A stretch of DNA of 16,314 bases from contig JAOXYB010024091.1 of assembly GCA_028565635.1 (NCBI GenBank), forward strand, positions 1 through 16,314, in the 5' to 3' direction. This stretch comes from Phoronis ovalis (taxonomy: Eukaryota; Phoronida; Phoronidae). Under the pieces are notes generated by a model, which made no database searches, was not told the DNA's origin, and saw only the letters and a list, made by a program, of their open reading frames with translations. Shown here in pieces: positions 1 to 12,400 of this stretch. The number at the start of each line of letters is the position of its first letter. The stretch's first letter is position 1. The position numbers and the translations under genes are program-made.

Positions 1-190
1 CGGCCATCTTGGAAGTAATCGAGGTCAAAATTATATCAGACCTGCGCTTTGACCTGTACTTACCCTGTACCAAATACAAAGATGATCTAACTGAAGCCGT
101 TATAGCAACACAAAGAAAAGGGTACATACGCCGACGACGACGCATACGCTACGGCAATATGCCATTTCACTATTACATAGTGATGGGCAT
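1..190 (+). repeat. Interspersed repeat copy related to the 15.3-16.3 kb array
   Basis: The first ~120 bases resemble the repeat unit at 15662 and 15809: CGGCCATCTTGGAAGTAATC, then TTTGACCTGTACTTACCCTG, ACCAAATA-type sequence and GAAGC-GTTAT-GC. After about 125 the similarity ends and a CGACGACG-rich tract follows, then a small hairpin (CACTAT-tac-ATAGTG) and TGATGGGCAT at 181-190. The left edge is cut by the window. It lies in the intron after the MAM4 exon, in the same orientation as the right-hand array. Confidence 0.75.
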
Positions 191-270
191 AAAAATGACG
201 ATTCCCAACACCTGAAATGTCTTCTTTAGTGTACACTTAGCACAATGAACGAAAAATTTGTGTAATTTAC

Positions 271-429
271 CATTCTCGTTTCCATATGGGTCAGATGATG
301 GGCCAGTTCCGGATGTATTAGTAGATCCAGAATTAAGATACCAAATGTAGGAGTAGTAGTAGGATGAATTGTGCCCACTTCTATAATCACAGAAATCGCT
401 TGCAAAAGTGCAGTTTGGATTGCCAAAAA
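271..429 (-). CDS. Exon: MAM4 domain, N-terminal part (rest outside window)
   Basis: This 159 base exon (phase 1 to 1) has acceptor TATTTGTAG and donor GAGAATG|GTAAAT. It encodes [16 protein letters not shown], a run of tyrosines ([10 protein letters not shown]), and [13 protein letters not shown], the standard MAM opening and the closest match to MAM1 and MAM2 at the donor side. The C-terminal part of MAM4 must lie beyond base 1, because the rest of the window on this side is intron with an interspersed repeat. The gene therefore runs off the window in its 3' direction. Confidence 0.87.
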
Positions 430-3400
430 CTACAAATACACAAATTTCCAAAATATTTAGAAACAATACATGAAATAAAACAAAGTAACAGTAAATTAAA
501 TGTGTTCTGTTTACATTGATTTTTATTCCTAGCAATCAGTTTAAACATTTTAAACATGTCAAAATAAAAATATGCTTAAAACAATGTTTTTAATGGCAGA
601 ATATTACATTTTTGTAAACAAAGCCACATTCTTAACGAAAAATACTAGCAACATTAATATCCAAAATTAAGTAATACATCATGTAAAACATAGCAGCTTT
701 GGAACTTTTAGTATTTAAATTGCATATAATCAGTGAGTACTCAATTTTCAAAAATTGTACAAATTAGTTTGCCAAATGAATTTTGATCATCATACTGTAT
801 AGTAGTGTAGGAGTAATAGTCAGTAAGAGCTTTGTTTACAGTATTCCTTCAGGAAATGTGAATTCCCTCAGGATTTCTTGGGTATTTATATTGACTTTCA
901 TGTAGGATTCCTCATGATTTCCTCAAGGAATTGTCACAGAAGGGAGTTTTAATTATAGTACCAACAAGTATGACTTTGTTAATTAACATCATTGGCATTG
1001 AGGTCATTAATATTCAAGAAAAAAGTTGTTCAAGATTTAACAATAAAAAAGTTTTTTAAACCGGATTTTGCATGTCCAGAATAAAGTTGCACTCAGTTAC
1101 TATAAACATATAACACTATATGTAACATTAAGTTTATTAAAAATATTATGGACCATATAACATTATTTTAATTACTTGATTACTCAACAAACTGACGAAA
1201 ATTGAAAGATGTCTTTTAGTTATATATTCATTGTTTTCAGTACATTCACACAAATACTCAAAACGATTCTGTCTAAGTGTGCATGAACTAGAATCATGAA
1301 AGAAATTTTACTGTAAATCTTTAAATTAAAAGTAGCAACCCACCTGTGATAGGTGAGAAGTCAAATTTGGCTTCAAATCCTGAGCTCACAGATGATATAT
1401 CTGTCACTGACTGGAAATTAAGGACCATAGCATTGCCAGTTGAAAATAAGTCTGAAGGTAGAATTATATCTCCACTGAAGGCAATCAAAATGGTTGGTGA
1501 GCTTGTTGTATTTCCATCATAAACAGTGATTATATCAAAAATGCCTGTTGTGTTATATTCTTGAAACGAGAGTGAAACAGTCTGCAAAAATATAAAACAG
1601 TCAATAATAAATGTCAGATCTGGGGCATTTAACATACTTTAACAAAGTATATTTTTAGTATGTGAGCAGTATTTCTGCTTTTTGGGTAATTATACAACTG
1701 TACAGTAGATTGACTCAAGCTGACTTATAAAAAAGCCTTGCCCACCATCTCAACTTGGATCTTTCTTAACAACTCTTTTATGTAAGTTACATAAGATCAA
1801 CATACTGGACATTAAGTATCTTCCTGTTTTATATACATGTTGCGATTAAGATAACCCATTATTTAGCTTAAGGCATTTGGAATCATATTTTTAATTAATA
1901 ACCAAAATAAATGTTGTAGGGGAAGATGGCTAAAAACCAGCTTCAGCATTATTTTACAGAAGTGCCCAGGTATTACAAGCTCAAACTGACAACAGGTAAC
2001 CAACAGGAGCTAACATCTCTGTTGTAGGGGCTGAATTTAGTCCTTCAAGCATATTAATGAGTATTTTTCTCTTTTCTTGCTTTTTGGCAGCAATGGGAAT
2101 GTTTCTTTTTGAAAGTGGATATAATTTCACACAAAGTAAAAGAAATCACAATTTGAAAATGTCATTCTTTATCAAAAATTGATGGGATTATTTCCAAACT
2201 ACCAAATCGCCCATTATTATTTATATTTACCATCAATTCACCCTGGTGTTCTTTAGTAAAGGAGAACAAAAAAAAGATTACTGGTTGACCCTGTACAAAA
2301 AACTGGAAGTAGGCATGAGACATCCCTATTTATGACTGAACATACATGCCGTGTTAATCCCATGAAACGCAAAACCCGAGTTCAGAACGAGCAGCTCGGG
2401 TTTGCTTACCCCATTTTAACAAACGGACTTCAAAGCCGCCACTCTGTACTCCTGTTGCGATCTACATAATGCCACGCACCACATTGTTTACATAACAGAT
2501 TTCACGTAACCGACTGCACTAAAAATCACATAAAATCTGTTTCAGTTGGGTTCCAATATTATCATATTTGAAAAGATGAGTAAAAGTTGCGTTGAAAATC
2601 TGTTTGAATTTTGTTTTTAGGTTAAAAAGTACCTATAAATGCAAAGAATCATTTATTTACTTCTGTGACCCACTTTAAATCAAGCTTCGCGCATTGATAC
2701 GTATGTCTGCAATTTTACAATAAAGAATCATAACGGGTTGAGGCTCAAAGATTCTTTCAGTGTAACATACGTTTCATGCCTTTTATGTCACTAAATAATA
2801 TATCAATGTTTAGCAAATGAATGAAAAACCAAATCATTGTCTACACAAACAGAATGTTTGAGAAGGACTATTTTTTAAGTTGTGTGTTTAGGAAGCTTCC
2901 GGTGCCTTTGTTAGTGTAGCGTTAGTATTCCTATCGCGGCAGTTAAGAATCGACATGCTAAATATTCAACCATGTGACATTCACGTAATAGATAGATATA
3001 ACCTGCATAACAGGTAGTTAACTGATTTTAGTTCATCGTTATGTGGCTTTAACCAATCAGCTTTCAGCATTTCCGTGCAATATATTATCGTATTGCCCAG
3101 CGTCAAGCAGGACGCAAAGAGAATAGTGAACACGCTGAAATCATCTTGTTAGTTGTGGAAACGAGGCAGCGCATCTTTATCATATTGTACGGGCAATTTT
3201 GTCTGCAGCCACATGGAAAGGAAAAATGGGTGGTTTTTAGTCCACTATTGACTTTTCATCTTAAAAAGACTACATCATTTTACATAATAAAGCAACACAA
3301 TGTCCTCTATATGTACTAAAAACCTATTTAACATTGAAAAGTACACCATTGTGAAGGCCGCAGGAAAAATCCTTCATCCAAAATCCACGAGATATCCTAC

Positions 3401-6400
3401 TTTTTTCACGAGCAACGCGGAATATTTAAAGCGTAATACGAAGACGGTTCCATATCAATTGCTTTTACCAGACAATAAAATGGAACCTGAACAAGTTGTT
3501 TCGCGGTTTGCATCTTTGTCAAATATTCAATTCTCCGATTTAATTTTGAATAAGGACTCTAGCAGCACAAGGAAGAGTACAAAATATTCTACAGACGTTC
3601 TCTGCGCTTAACTTGCTTATCAAACTGCCCTGAAATTGCGGGAAATCGAAAAGGTAGTCATTTTTGCTGCACTGTGCAATATGGTCCTTGTGCACAGAAC
3701 AAGTTATCAGCTAACAATCACTCACGGATTTTCAAAGAAAAACCAAACTTTTCAAACTTTCCAAGGCTTTAAATACTTGAAATTGCGTTTCAAATATTGG
3801 TCCTATAACTGAACAATATGGTGAAATAGTGTTCTCAAAAATGTTTATTGGTCTCAGGCCTGCATCCCCTGGGCAGGTATTTGTTGGAAAACTGGGTACT
3901 CCTGCGCCTGGGTCATTAATTAGTCACTAAATGCATAAATAGTTTGCTAAAATGGCAGTTCTTTTAAAGATCTACAAGTTGTATTTGACAGATTTTGCGG
4001 AATGAAATTATATAAATAATACTTTATTTTGGAAAATGTATAAAAAGTACCCCTTTCACACAATTTTTTATTTGAATCTGAGTACCCAGTTTATCCACAA
4101 ATGCTTACACTGGGTAAACAGCTTTTAATTTTTTGTAATTAAATATAGCATCTTGGATTGTTTAAAATAAATGGGATTAGCTTTGCTTTCGTGGGATTTA
4201 CACCTCATGATTTTCTGTGAAGGCTATTTACTTACAGACAATGTTTCTATTGAGGTAGAAGGGAAAAATCAGTTGCATCCTCATGTCATTTATATAATAT
4301 GGGCATGAGCACGATATTGTTGGCAATAATCACTGATACATGTTCACACAGCTATTTATTGCCAAGATGTTGGAAATACGATGTTTAAAACAAACAAACT
4401 GTCTTAGCAATTTCAACAAAAATTGAAACCTTTTATTTAAACTATATTTATGACCAGAATTATACTTCCTGTCCACATATAATTCCAATTAATTATATGA
4501 ATCTATAATTACCTGTCCAATAGGAGCATTAAGGTACCAGTAACATTCCTTAAGACCAAAAGAATCGCCAGAATAGTTTTGTGTATGATGAATACTTCCT
4601 GGGGTTGTTAAGACCACGCCTCCATTACATGCAATATAAGACAAATCCCAATCTGTAAAAAAAATATGCTAGTAAATTTATCTTATATTCTTATGATATC
4701 ATGGGCAATAGGTCAAGCATATATTACGAAAGTACATAAAATAATGGTTATATTTCAATTATTAATAGGTATAAAAATTCTACAGAAAATAGCGCTAGTT
4801 TCTAAATGGTACGTCATATGTTTTTTAACGTTTTGCAGTGAACATATTTAATGTTACGTGAAATATTATAAAAAGCAAAAAGAACTGCCATGGGTAAATA
4901 GTTTTTTCCCAGTCATGTCTCATAGAAACGTCCCATACCAATGGCAGGAAATGAATGATGACGTAGTTGTGTGAGGTTACGTAGATTAAGAGTTATAACA
5001 ATGGAAAACAGACTAATTAGATTGACAAAAAATAGTAAATAGTGTTTTTGTTGCACAAACAAGAAAAAATAATTTGAAATAATTTCTGTAAGATGCAGTT
5101 TGTGAAATGAAATTGCCAAATCCTGAAAGTCTAATTTTTGGCTTAAAAATACAATTAACCTTTTTTATTTATTTATATTTACTAACAGGTAGTCTTAAAT
5201 TTATTCATTTGTGTTAAAGGGTGAGCTAAACTTTATATACACCATACATTGTTATTTTGTGATATGTCGCTTGGCGGCGCGCAGAACGCAGCAAACTCAT
5301 TTGTCGTCCTTGGGGTAGTATAAATAGCCCCGGTCACATTGAAATAGTAAGTAAATTCTTGTTATTTAAGTGCATTGCAAAACCTTTGCGTTGGTTTCTA
5401 ATAAATGACTATGCTGTCACTGAATTAAGAGTAATGTATTATATTTTTATATTGTATTCATTGTAATATGACTAGTTATAAAGTAGACAAGCCTAGTACA
5501 TGTACCATATTTTCTCAAATAATTGCCCTGGGCAATTATTAAAAAAATGCTTTTAAGGGGGGCAATTAGTAGAGGGGGGCAATTAATAGAGAGGGGGGCG
5601 ATTATTAACTTATTTGTACTCCTGAAATTATTATTTTAGATTTTTTTTAAATTATTGTTTGCGATACATAAGGAAGATTTTGAAGATTGTCAGTTTATCA
5701 AACAAAATCGGCTTATTTAAGCGAAATTCTGTGTGTTTTCAAAAGAAAAACTCTTCCAACCTTAAGCAAACAGTAAGTTTATTTTGTTGTTCACATACCT
5801 AGAAAAATTTGTGCAGTGTATACAACCTTGCTCAACATGGAAACACAATTATTGTGAAAGACATCGGCAAGAAGCGTAAATCACCTTCTGCCGTACTCGG
5901 CATGGAATTTCTGTTGGAAATATTATTACATGGAGGTGTTCCAAAATTTGTCTTGCAAGCCAAAGCACTTATTAAAGATAGTACAATATTTCCTTAAAAC
6001 CCAATAAAGAGCTAATCAGCTACACATAATAATGAATTAAAATGTGATTATCTCGTATGTATTAATTCAGATGGGTCTTCAAGTCAAATTGCCACCCCGG
6101 GGGCAAATATTAGAGAGGGGGTGATTATTGATTTATTTTAATCACCAGAGGGGGTGATTATTAAAACGGGCGATTATTAGAGAAAATACGGTACGTACGT
6201 GTATATATAGTATATAGCCATTGTTTATCAACAATATGCGATGCAGAAAAAATACTATGTCATAGAGGCAAATTAAAGTTTCTATCCCATATCATTATAA
6301 ATTAAAGTTTCTATCCCATATCATTATAAATTAAAGTTTCTATCCCATATCATTATAAATGTGTGCCATGTCGTAAAAATAAATCATGAATTGAAGAATA

Positions 6401-9400
6401 CATTTATTAGATGATTATAGTGGCCTGGCTTCATTCATATATAACAGCTATATGTATAAGTATGGGATAACAACGTGTGGTTCATCTGTTCTCGTACTAA
6501 ATTAACCCCCCCAGCCGTGCTGTTATCACAGTGCTTGAATCAATGTCACAATATGTCTGTTTGATACATATGTGGAATAGATCTTCCCTGTAAAATTGTT
6601 TTTAATTTTTATTATAGATGCCAAACAAACCATCGTTAAAAAAAGTGTAGGCTACACTTTTTTTGACAAGGAAGAACCGAGAAAAAATTTACAGACAAGT
6701 TCGAGAGTCACAAAACACAAAGCCGTTCTGACTATCTATATGTGAGATGGAAACCTATTATACCAGATCTGCAAACGAGACTATCCCTCAGTTTTTACCT
6801 AAAACACTCATATGGCTTAGAAACATATACAATGCGCACACAAATGTTTGTACCAGAAAAGATTTGAGCGAAATGTAAATAGAGATGCTAAACGTAGTGA
6901 AACTAATTTACCTGATGACCATCTTCGGGCTGAATAAGGTCGAATAATTTCTGAACATCACGAACATTTGCGTTACACTTATAGGATCAGTTTGCTGATT
7001 GTATTTGTATTTGATTAAATTTTAGCAGTAACTAGTGAATAATTTCACTGTTTGTTTCTGTTTCTGTTTCTGTTTAGCTATGCAGTTTAATAATAAAATT
7101 ATACTATCCAGTATATATAACTTACTAAATGATTTGTTATTTTTTTGATGTATCAAGATGTATGCATTTTGAGGTGCATTCATCACTTTAAGTTATTCTC
7201 ATTATTCAAAGAAAAAAATAGTGAAACAAAGCTATTCCTTATGTGTAAACAAAAACAATAAAGCAGTTCTGAATTAAGCAATTCTCTTTTGCAAGTGCCA
7301 CGTTATTTTATTCTTTTAATTCGGGCGAGATCATGATACTTCTTAATTTAACAACTGTCTGGCATCCCTTTCCCTTGATGGATTTTCCCAAAAAAGGGAG
7401 ACAATTCTTAATTATTTAACAGTTTTCCAGTGCAGACCTCCAGCTCGCATTTTAAATGCATTTATAAAATGAGCACTTGGCAAGATTTACTACCCATAAC
7501 TCATATTCGTAACTTAATCATGTTCATAAAGCAACCTCCAGTGATACACTACAGGAACTAAAGTTGGGACATCAGTAGACAAAAATCGGCAAAAAATCTC
7601 TGATGCAGAGTACAAAATACTCTATATTCTGGAAAGTTGTGCACCTGCACCAGTAGATTCATACATATAATAGAAATCCCTGGCTTCAAATGTGAAATTG
7701 GCGCTAGTGGGAATAGGCAAATGAATCCGAAATTTTGGAGGTGTTTACCCAGTTCTATTTTATCACTAGACAGTATAAAGCGGGAAACACAGTATGTTGT
7801 GCTCCTGGGTTCTACTGCGGTTTTCCAGAAGTTTATTAAAGCGGAAAGTATGTTTCATGACGTTACCCCAACTTCGCATACGAAATTGTAGATAAGGCTA
7901 CTTACTTGTGAGTAGAAGACTAAATAAGAAGGAAGTAACAAATAAAACTATGATTCTTAATATGCTAGATGTTTTGATACAACTGGATAGGTAAAGTTTA
8001 TTAAAAAATTTTTAATGTTTGACCTTAACCCTTTACCTTCCAGTTGCTGATATATCAGCACCACTTTAACAAGTTCTAATTAAATGAAAATAATGATTTT
8101 GTGTTCATGCTATGTTCAACTTTTCCCGGTTTGTGCTACCATCTAGCAAAGTTCATAGAGGTCATCGCACGTGTTAAAACTGAGCGTCTTTCTGTTTATT
8201 TGAAGTGCACTCTAAAGTGTGCTGGAAAATATTTCAATTATCATAGACACGAACATATGTCAATTTTAATTCGGACAGTGCAGAAGTTCGAACTCATTCA
8301 TTTCATTGTGGTAAGTTGTGAAAAAATGAAAGTAATAAACAATTTCTATTATCAAATAAAATGATTTCCCTGGCATTTTTATTTTTTTAATTTTTGATTT
8401 TTAAAGTTTAGAGTATTAACTTTCTAAATATATATTTTATTTTACTTTCTTCCTTTTCATTAATAAAAATGTTTCTAGTAGATAGCATAAAACAAATTAC
8501 ACTTTGCACAAACCTAAATTTAATACTAACTATGATACGCAGAAGGTTGCACAATCCTGGGGGGTACTCATGGTTTTTTGACTACAGGGATGTACTGCTC
8601 AACCCAATCCAAAATTTTAGCTTGTGGTAGCAAACCCAATCCTAATTTAAAGAAATATAAGGGCAATAATCCAAATTATTTGCTGTAAGCAGTGGGTAGC
8701 AATCCAATTTTTGAATTTCTTTACGATAGCAATCCAAATAAATACAGTTAGAAGTATACAAGCCAAATCCAAAATTTTCAACTGGGCTGCACACCGCTAC
8801 CAAAAAATACCTTGAGTACCCTGGGGATGCACAATGCACATACCTGGCTGAGTAGTTAATGGAGATGTCGGAGTAGAAGTGCCTATCGAAGTAGGTGGAG
8901 ATGTTGCTGTAAAGTTGTTATCAAAACATCTCCCTGTAATCAACTGTATTTCATCTATGGCTATGTTACCTCTGTAACCATTGCCACGAGTTCCTTGGAA
9001 TATCAGTCTGAAAATTCCAGGTTCAAGTTCATTACTACTTTTTTGAAATGGTTACATGTACCAGTTTGCTGAGAAGCAGCACATGATCAATTTCTGGTTG
9101 GTTTTTATTTACAATTTTTTAAGAAACAACTTTGTCTTAGTTAATAAAAACTTGAAAAAATAATCTCCCACAGAAGCTATTTTTGCACAAAATGTAGTTT
9201 AGTTACCTGAAGGAACCTGTTAAATTCAAGGGAACTTCAGTCACTGTCCACGGATCATATGTGTTCCAATGTTGTTGCCCATATCTGCTCCACAACACAG
9301 TTGTTACACTAGATTGAGCAGGTTGAGCCAACACTTGCAGATTTCCTATATCAGACCCATACATATGGTAGTAGAACTGCAGACACTGTGAATCATTACT

Positions 9401-12400
9401 TGTTAGATACGGAGACTGTAGTTGTGTTGTGTCACCGGTATTTCCATAATTAGCATTTGTGAATGCATAGTAGCCTAAAAGACAGACAAGTATTATAAGA
9501 AAAACAGTATTCAGAGGGGATTTAATAACAGAGACACTTACAATGTTACTCATGCATAAACATATTACAGATGTAGGGGTGCATGATTAAAAATTATCTT
9601 AAATAGAGAGTTAACCTTTTCTTCCAGGACATCAAATTTAAATTTCATTCTTAATTAAATGTTGTGCTCTTGCATTATATAAGTTAGCTAGAATTTAAAA
9701 AAGTGTTGCATGTATGAGTACCACAGTCTAAAATCATCTACAAACAACTAATTTGCTGTGCAGTGGTTTAAAAAAGCAAAACAACCGAGTTCAGTTGTAA
9801 CTTTATAAAAAATCTAAATGCTAAAAAAAGATAAATACCGTTGTAATAATTATTTCCTGGACCAGAAGACGATGAATAATATCCATTATAGTTAATCTCC
9901 CATTGGTAAGATCCTGAATATTGTAATGAATAACCACAGAAGCTATGTTCAAAATTGCAGCTTATATTCAGCGGAGGGTCAACAGGTGCAGCTGGAAAAA
10001 GTTACAATTTATTTCATTTGTACTTAGGAAGTCATACTAAACATCAGTTTAATCAGAGACTAGCTTCATAATTAATCAATGACAGTGATAAATTAACAAT
10101 TTATTTTCATAGGTTGCTGGAGCATAAATCTGACATAGATCCAACCACACTGTTTTATAGTTGAGTAACTAAGACCATTTTTAAAGAATCAGATTTCGAC
10201 AGTCGAATGTAAACCTGTTCTGTCTGTCTGTTACAATTTTAAATCAACTTATTAATCCCACTATTTTGTTTTTCTTAATTTTTCTTAGGTGTACCTAGTG
10301 GTCTATATATCATCTTACTCAATGCATAATTTCCAGTTCTATTATCAAATAAAATACGTACGTGTAATGTCACATGAAACTACACTGACTTCATCCAGTG
10401 CGATATCACCATATGTTCCAGAGCCTCTTGTAGCTTCAAAAACAACTCGATAGACACCTTGTGGAATGCGAACTACTCCAATACTCCACTGATTTCCTAG
10501 ATTACCTGGAATATATAACATATATCAGTGGAAATATCAATGGTATTGCATGTTGAATTTCTAAAATAATGTATGTAAATGTTGAAACAAGTGGTGCGTT
10601 TTGAAAAATAATCAAGCGTAATTATGAAGTTAGTCAAAAATTGTATAAAACTGATTAATTTATGTTTATAATGGAAACTGCCAGTTTACAGATATTTCTC
10701 TATGATTTCATCACAAATTTAAATTGTGTTGCAGTAAGTGTAACATGGTCATTATTGTAATTTTTTGTGATAACAGACATATCTGCACTAAGTTTCTGAC
10801 TTGTAAGAGATCAATCGTGTTGCACTTGTTACAAATGATAGTCACGAAACTTAAATCTCAGAGCAAAAATTAGAGTATATGCAACATGAAATGTTATCAT
10901 AAAAAAGTTAAATGTATTTCACAAAAGATCTGATACCTTGTATTATCTCATTATGATATGATCGTATATCCTCTGAAGCAGTCTTGAGTCAAGATTCTAG
11001 ATTATGCTGATTTCGAGAAAATTGTGTTAGTTCCAAACCTAGCCATGAATCACACTATACTGTGGCAAAGAGGCCGAAATTAAAATTTTGATTTTAAAAA
11101 AATTGTAATTTTATTGCTTTTACCCGAAATTACAACATGTTGACATTACTAAATATTCCAAATTAAAATGCCAAGTCCCCTAAAAAATGGCAAAAAATGT
11201 TCAGTGTAATAACATGCCGGTACTATATTTGTATGTGTTGTCAACAAAGCTTCGATCAATGGTGTACTTAGACCATACTTACTTATTATTCATAATTTTT
11301 AAGTTTAGACAAGTAGAAAGTGAAACCACTCTCAAATTCTCAAATACTAGTGTCATCTAAAAGTGGGTCTAAAACTCCGGAATAAGACTATCATCAGTAA
11401 ACAAGTTATTTATTACTAAAACTGTACAAACCATATCGCAGCCATACTAGTTCTGTAGTACTAATTCCCTCGAGATGTACACCCAGTGATCCAATCTGAA
11501 TTCCATACATGTGGTAATAAAACACCAGACATTGGTTTTCATCAAAACGTTTAAACTGCGACGTCAAGTTAGTCTTAGAACCAGTGTATCCATAGCTGCT
11601 ATCTGTATACATGTAATACCCTACAATGTAGATATCCTATTTACGAATTTCTGTTCCCTCATAAACCTTTCAGCAAGGTTCGACCAAAAGAGGCAGTGAT
11701 TTTCAAGTTCAAATTTGGCAATGAAATAAGAAGGGGCTAGAGAACTTCTTTTTGAATAACAACAGCAGGCTATCTTCTAACCAGTAGAATAGTGCAATAT
11801 TTTTGTGTATATACTTGACAAATTAATGATTACTGATACTGCAGCAAAAAATTAAGAAAGACTAAGTTTTGCAATTGAGACCATAATACTTCTAATCACC
11901 ATTTCCAAAAAACTTCTATTGCAGCATTCATGATCTTTATACATAAGAAACAGCTAGTGCTAAAAAAGTATAATTATGATTTTTCTGTATTACCTTATAA
12001 TAAAGAAAAGTATCATTAAGTGTGCTAATATTAGCAACAGGACAAATATGACCATTTAACATACCTGGTAACTAAAAACATATTTAATGCAATAATTATG
12101 TAATTAAAAAATAAACCTGTTGGATTTCCATATGGGTCAGCAGATGGTCTTGTTGAATAGTTCTGTGGAGCAGCAGCTTGTATAGGAGACCAGTTATAAT
12201 TATTACTAAAAGAACTATTGATGGTATAACCACACATACTGGGTTCTTCAAACGTACAGTTGACATCAAAACCTGAAGGATATATTATAATTTATATAGT
12301 GAGATAATAATACTTTCTATATTTTTTATATTTTATATAGTGAGATAATAATGCTTTCTATATTTTTTATATTTATTTACATATAATTTGACCAAATGAA

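Larger units (their letters stand above)
1582..4512 (-). other. Intron between the two CUB exons (2931 bases)
   Basis: This phase 0 intron splits the CUB domain. It holds an 11 bp-stem hairpin at 2370-2405, an opposite-strand 103-codon open frame at 3300-3611, an inverted-repeat unit at 3879-4102, and a 10 bp-arm hairpin at 4320-4365. The stretch 1582-2340 shows nothing recognisable. From 2340 to 3650 the base composition looks richer in G and C than the flanks, judged by eye, which suggests inserted or formerly functional sequence. Confidence 0.6.
4653..8843 (-). other. Large intron between linker and CUB exons (4191 bases)
   Basis: No exon of the host gene was found here, and the flanking exons join in matching phase without one. 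The intron is a collection of mobile-element traces: a TA-flanked element (5505-6191), a 3 x 29 base tandem repeat, a short-spacer palindrome, a TTTCTG microsatellite, a piggyBac-like end (8025-8060) and a hAT-like MITE (8556-8827). Stretches 4653-5300, 6670-7050 and 7080-8020 show nothing I can name. A few 60-90 codon frames in them have no recognisable motif. Confidence 0.65.

Noticed and set aside
173-535. Whole 120-codon minus-strand frame read as one protein
   Set aside because: Only 271-429 matches MAM and it is bounded by splice sites; the rest is intron translated in frame.
6470-6530. GTGTGGTTCATC and GCTGTTATC words recalling large-subunit rRNA
   Set aside because: Similarity stops after about a dozen bases and the words are not in rRNA order.
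7637-7891. 84-codon plus-strand frame
   Set aside because: No motif, poor start context, and no supporting splice sites or neighbours.
8101-8364. 87-codon plus-strand frame after the piggyBac-like end
   Set aside because: No recognisable motif, and chance frames of this length are common in stop-poor stretches. It is mentioned only as possible element decay.
8642-8839. 65-codon minus-strand frame next to the linker exon
   Set aside because: It falls inside the MITE and over its target duplication, with no domain.
9611-9630. TTAACCTTTTCTTCC as partner end of the piggyBac-like sequence
   Set aside because: It is in the same orientation, not inverted, and lacks the subterminal palindrome; probably chance.
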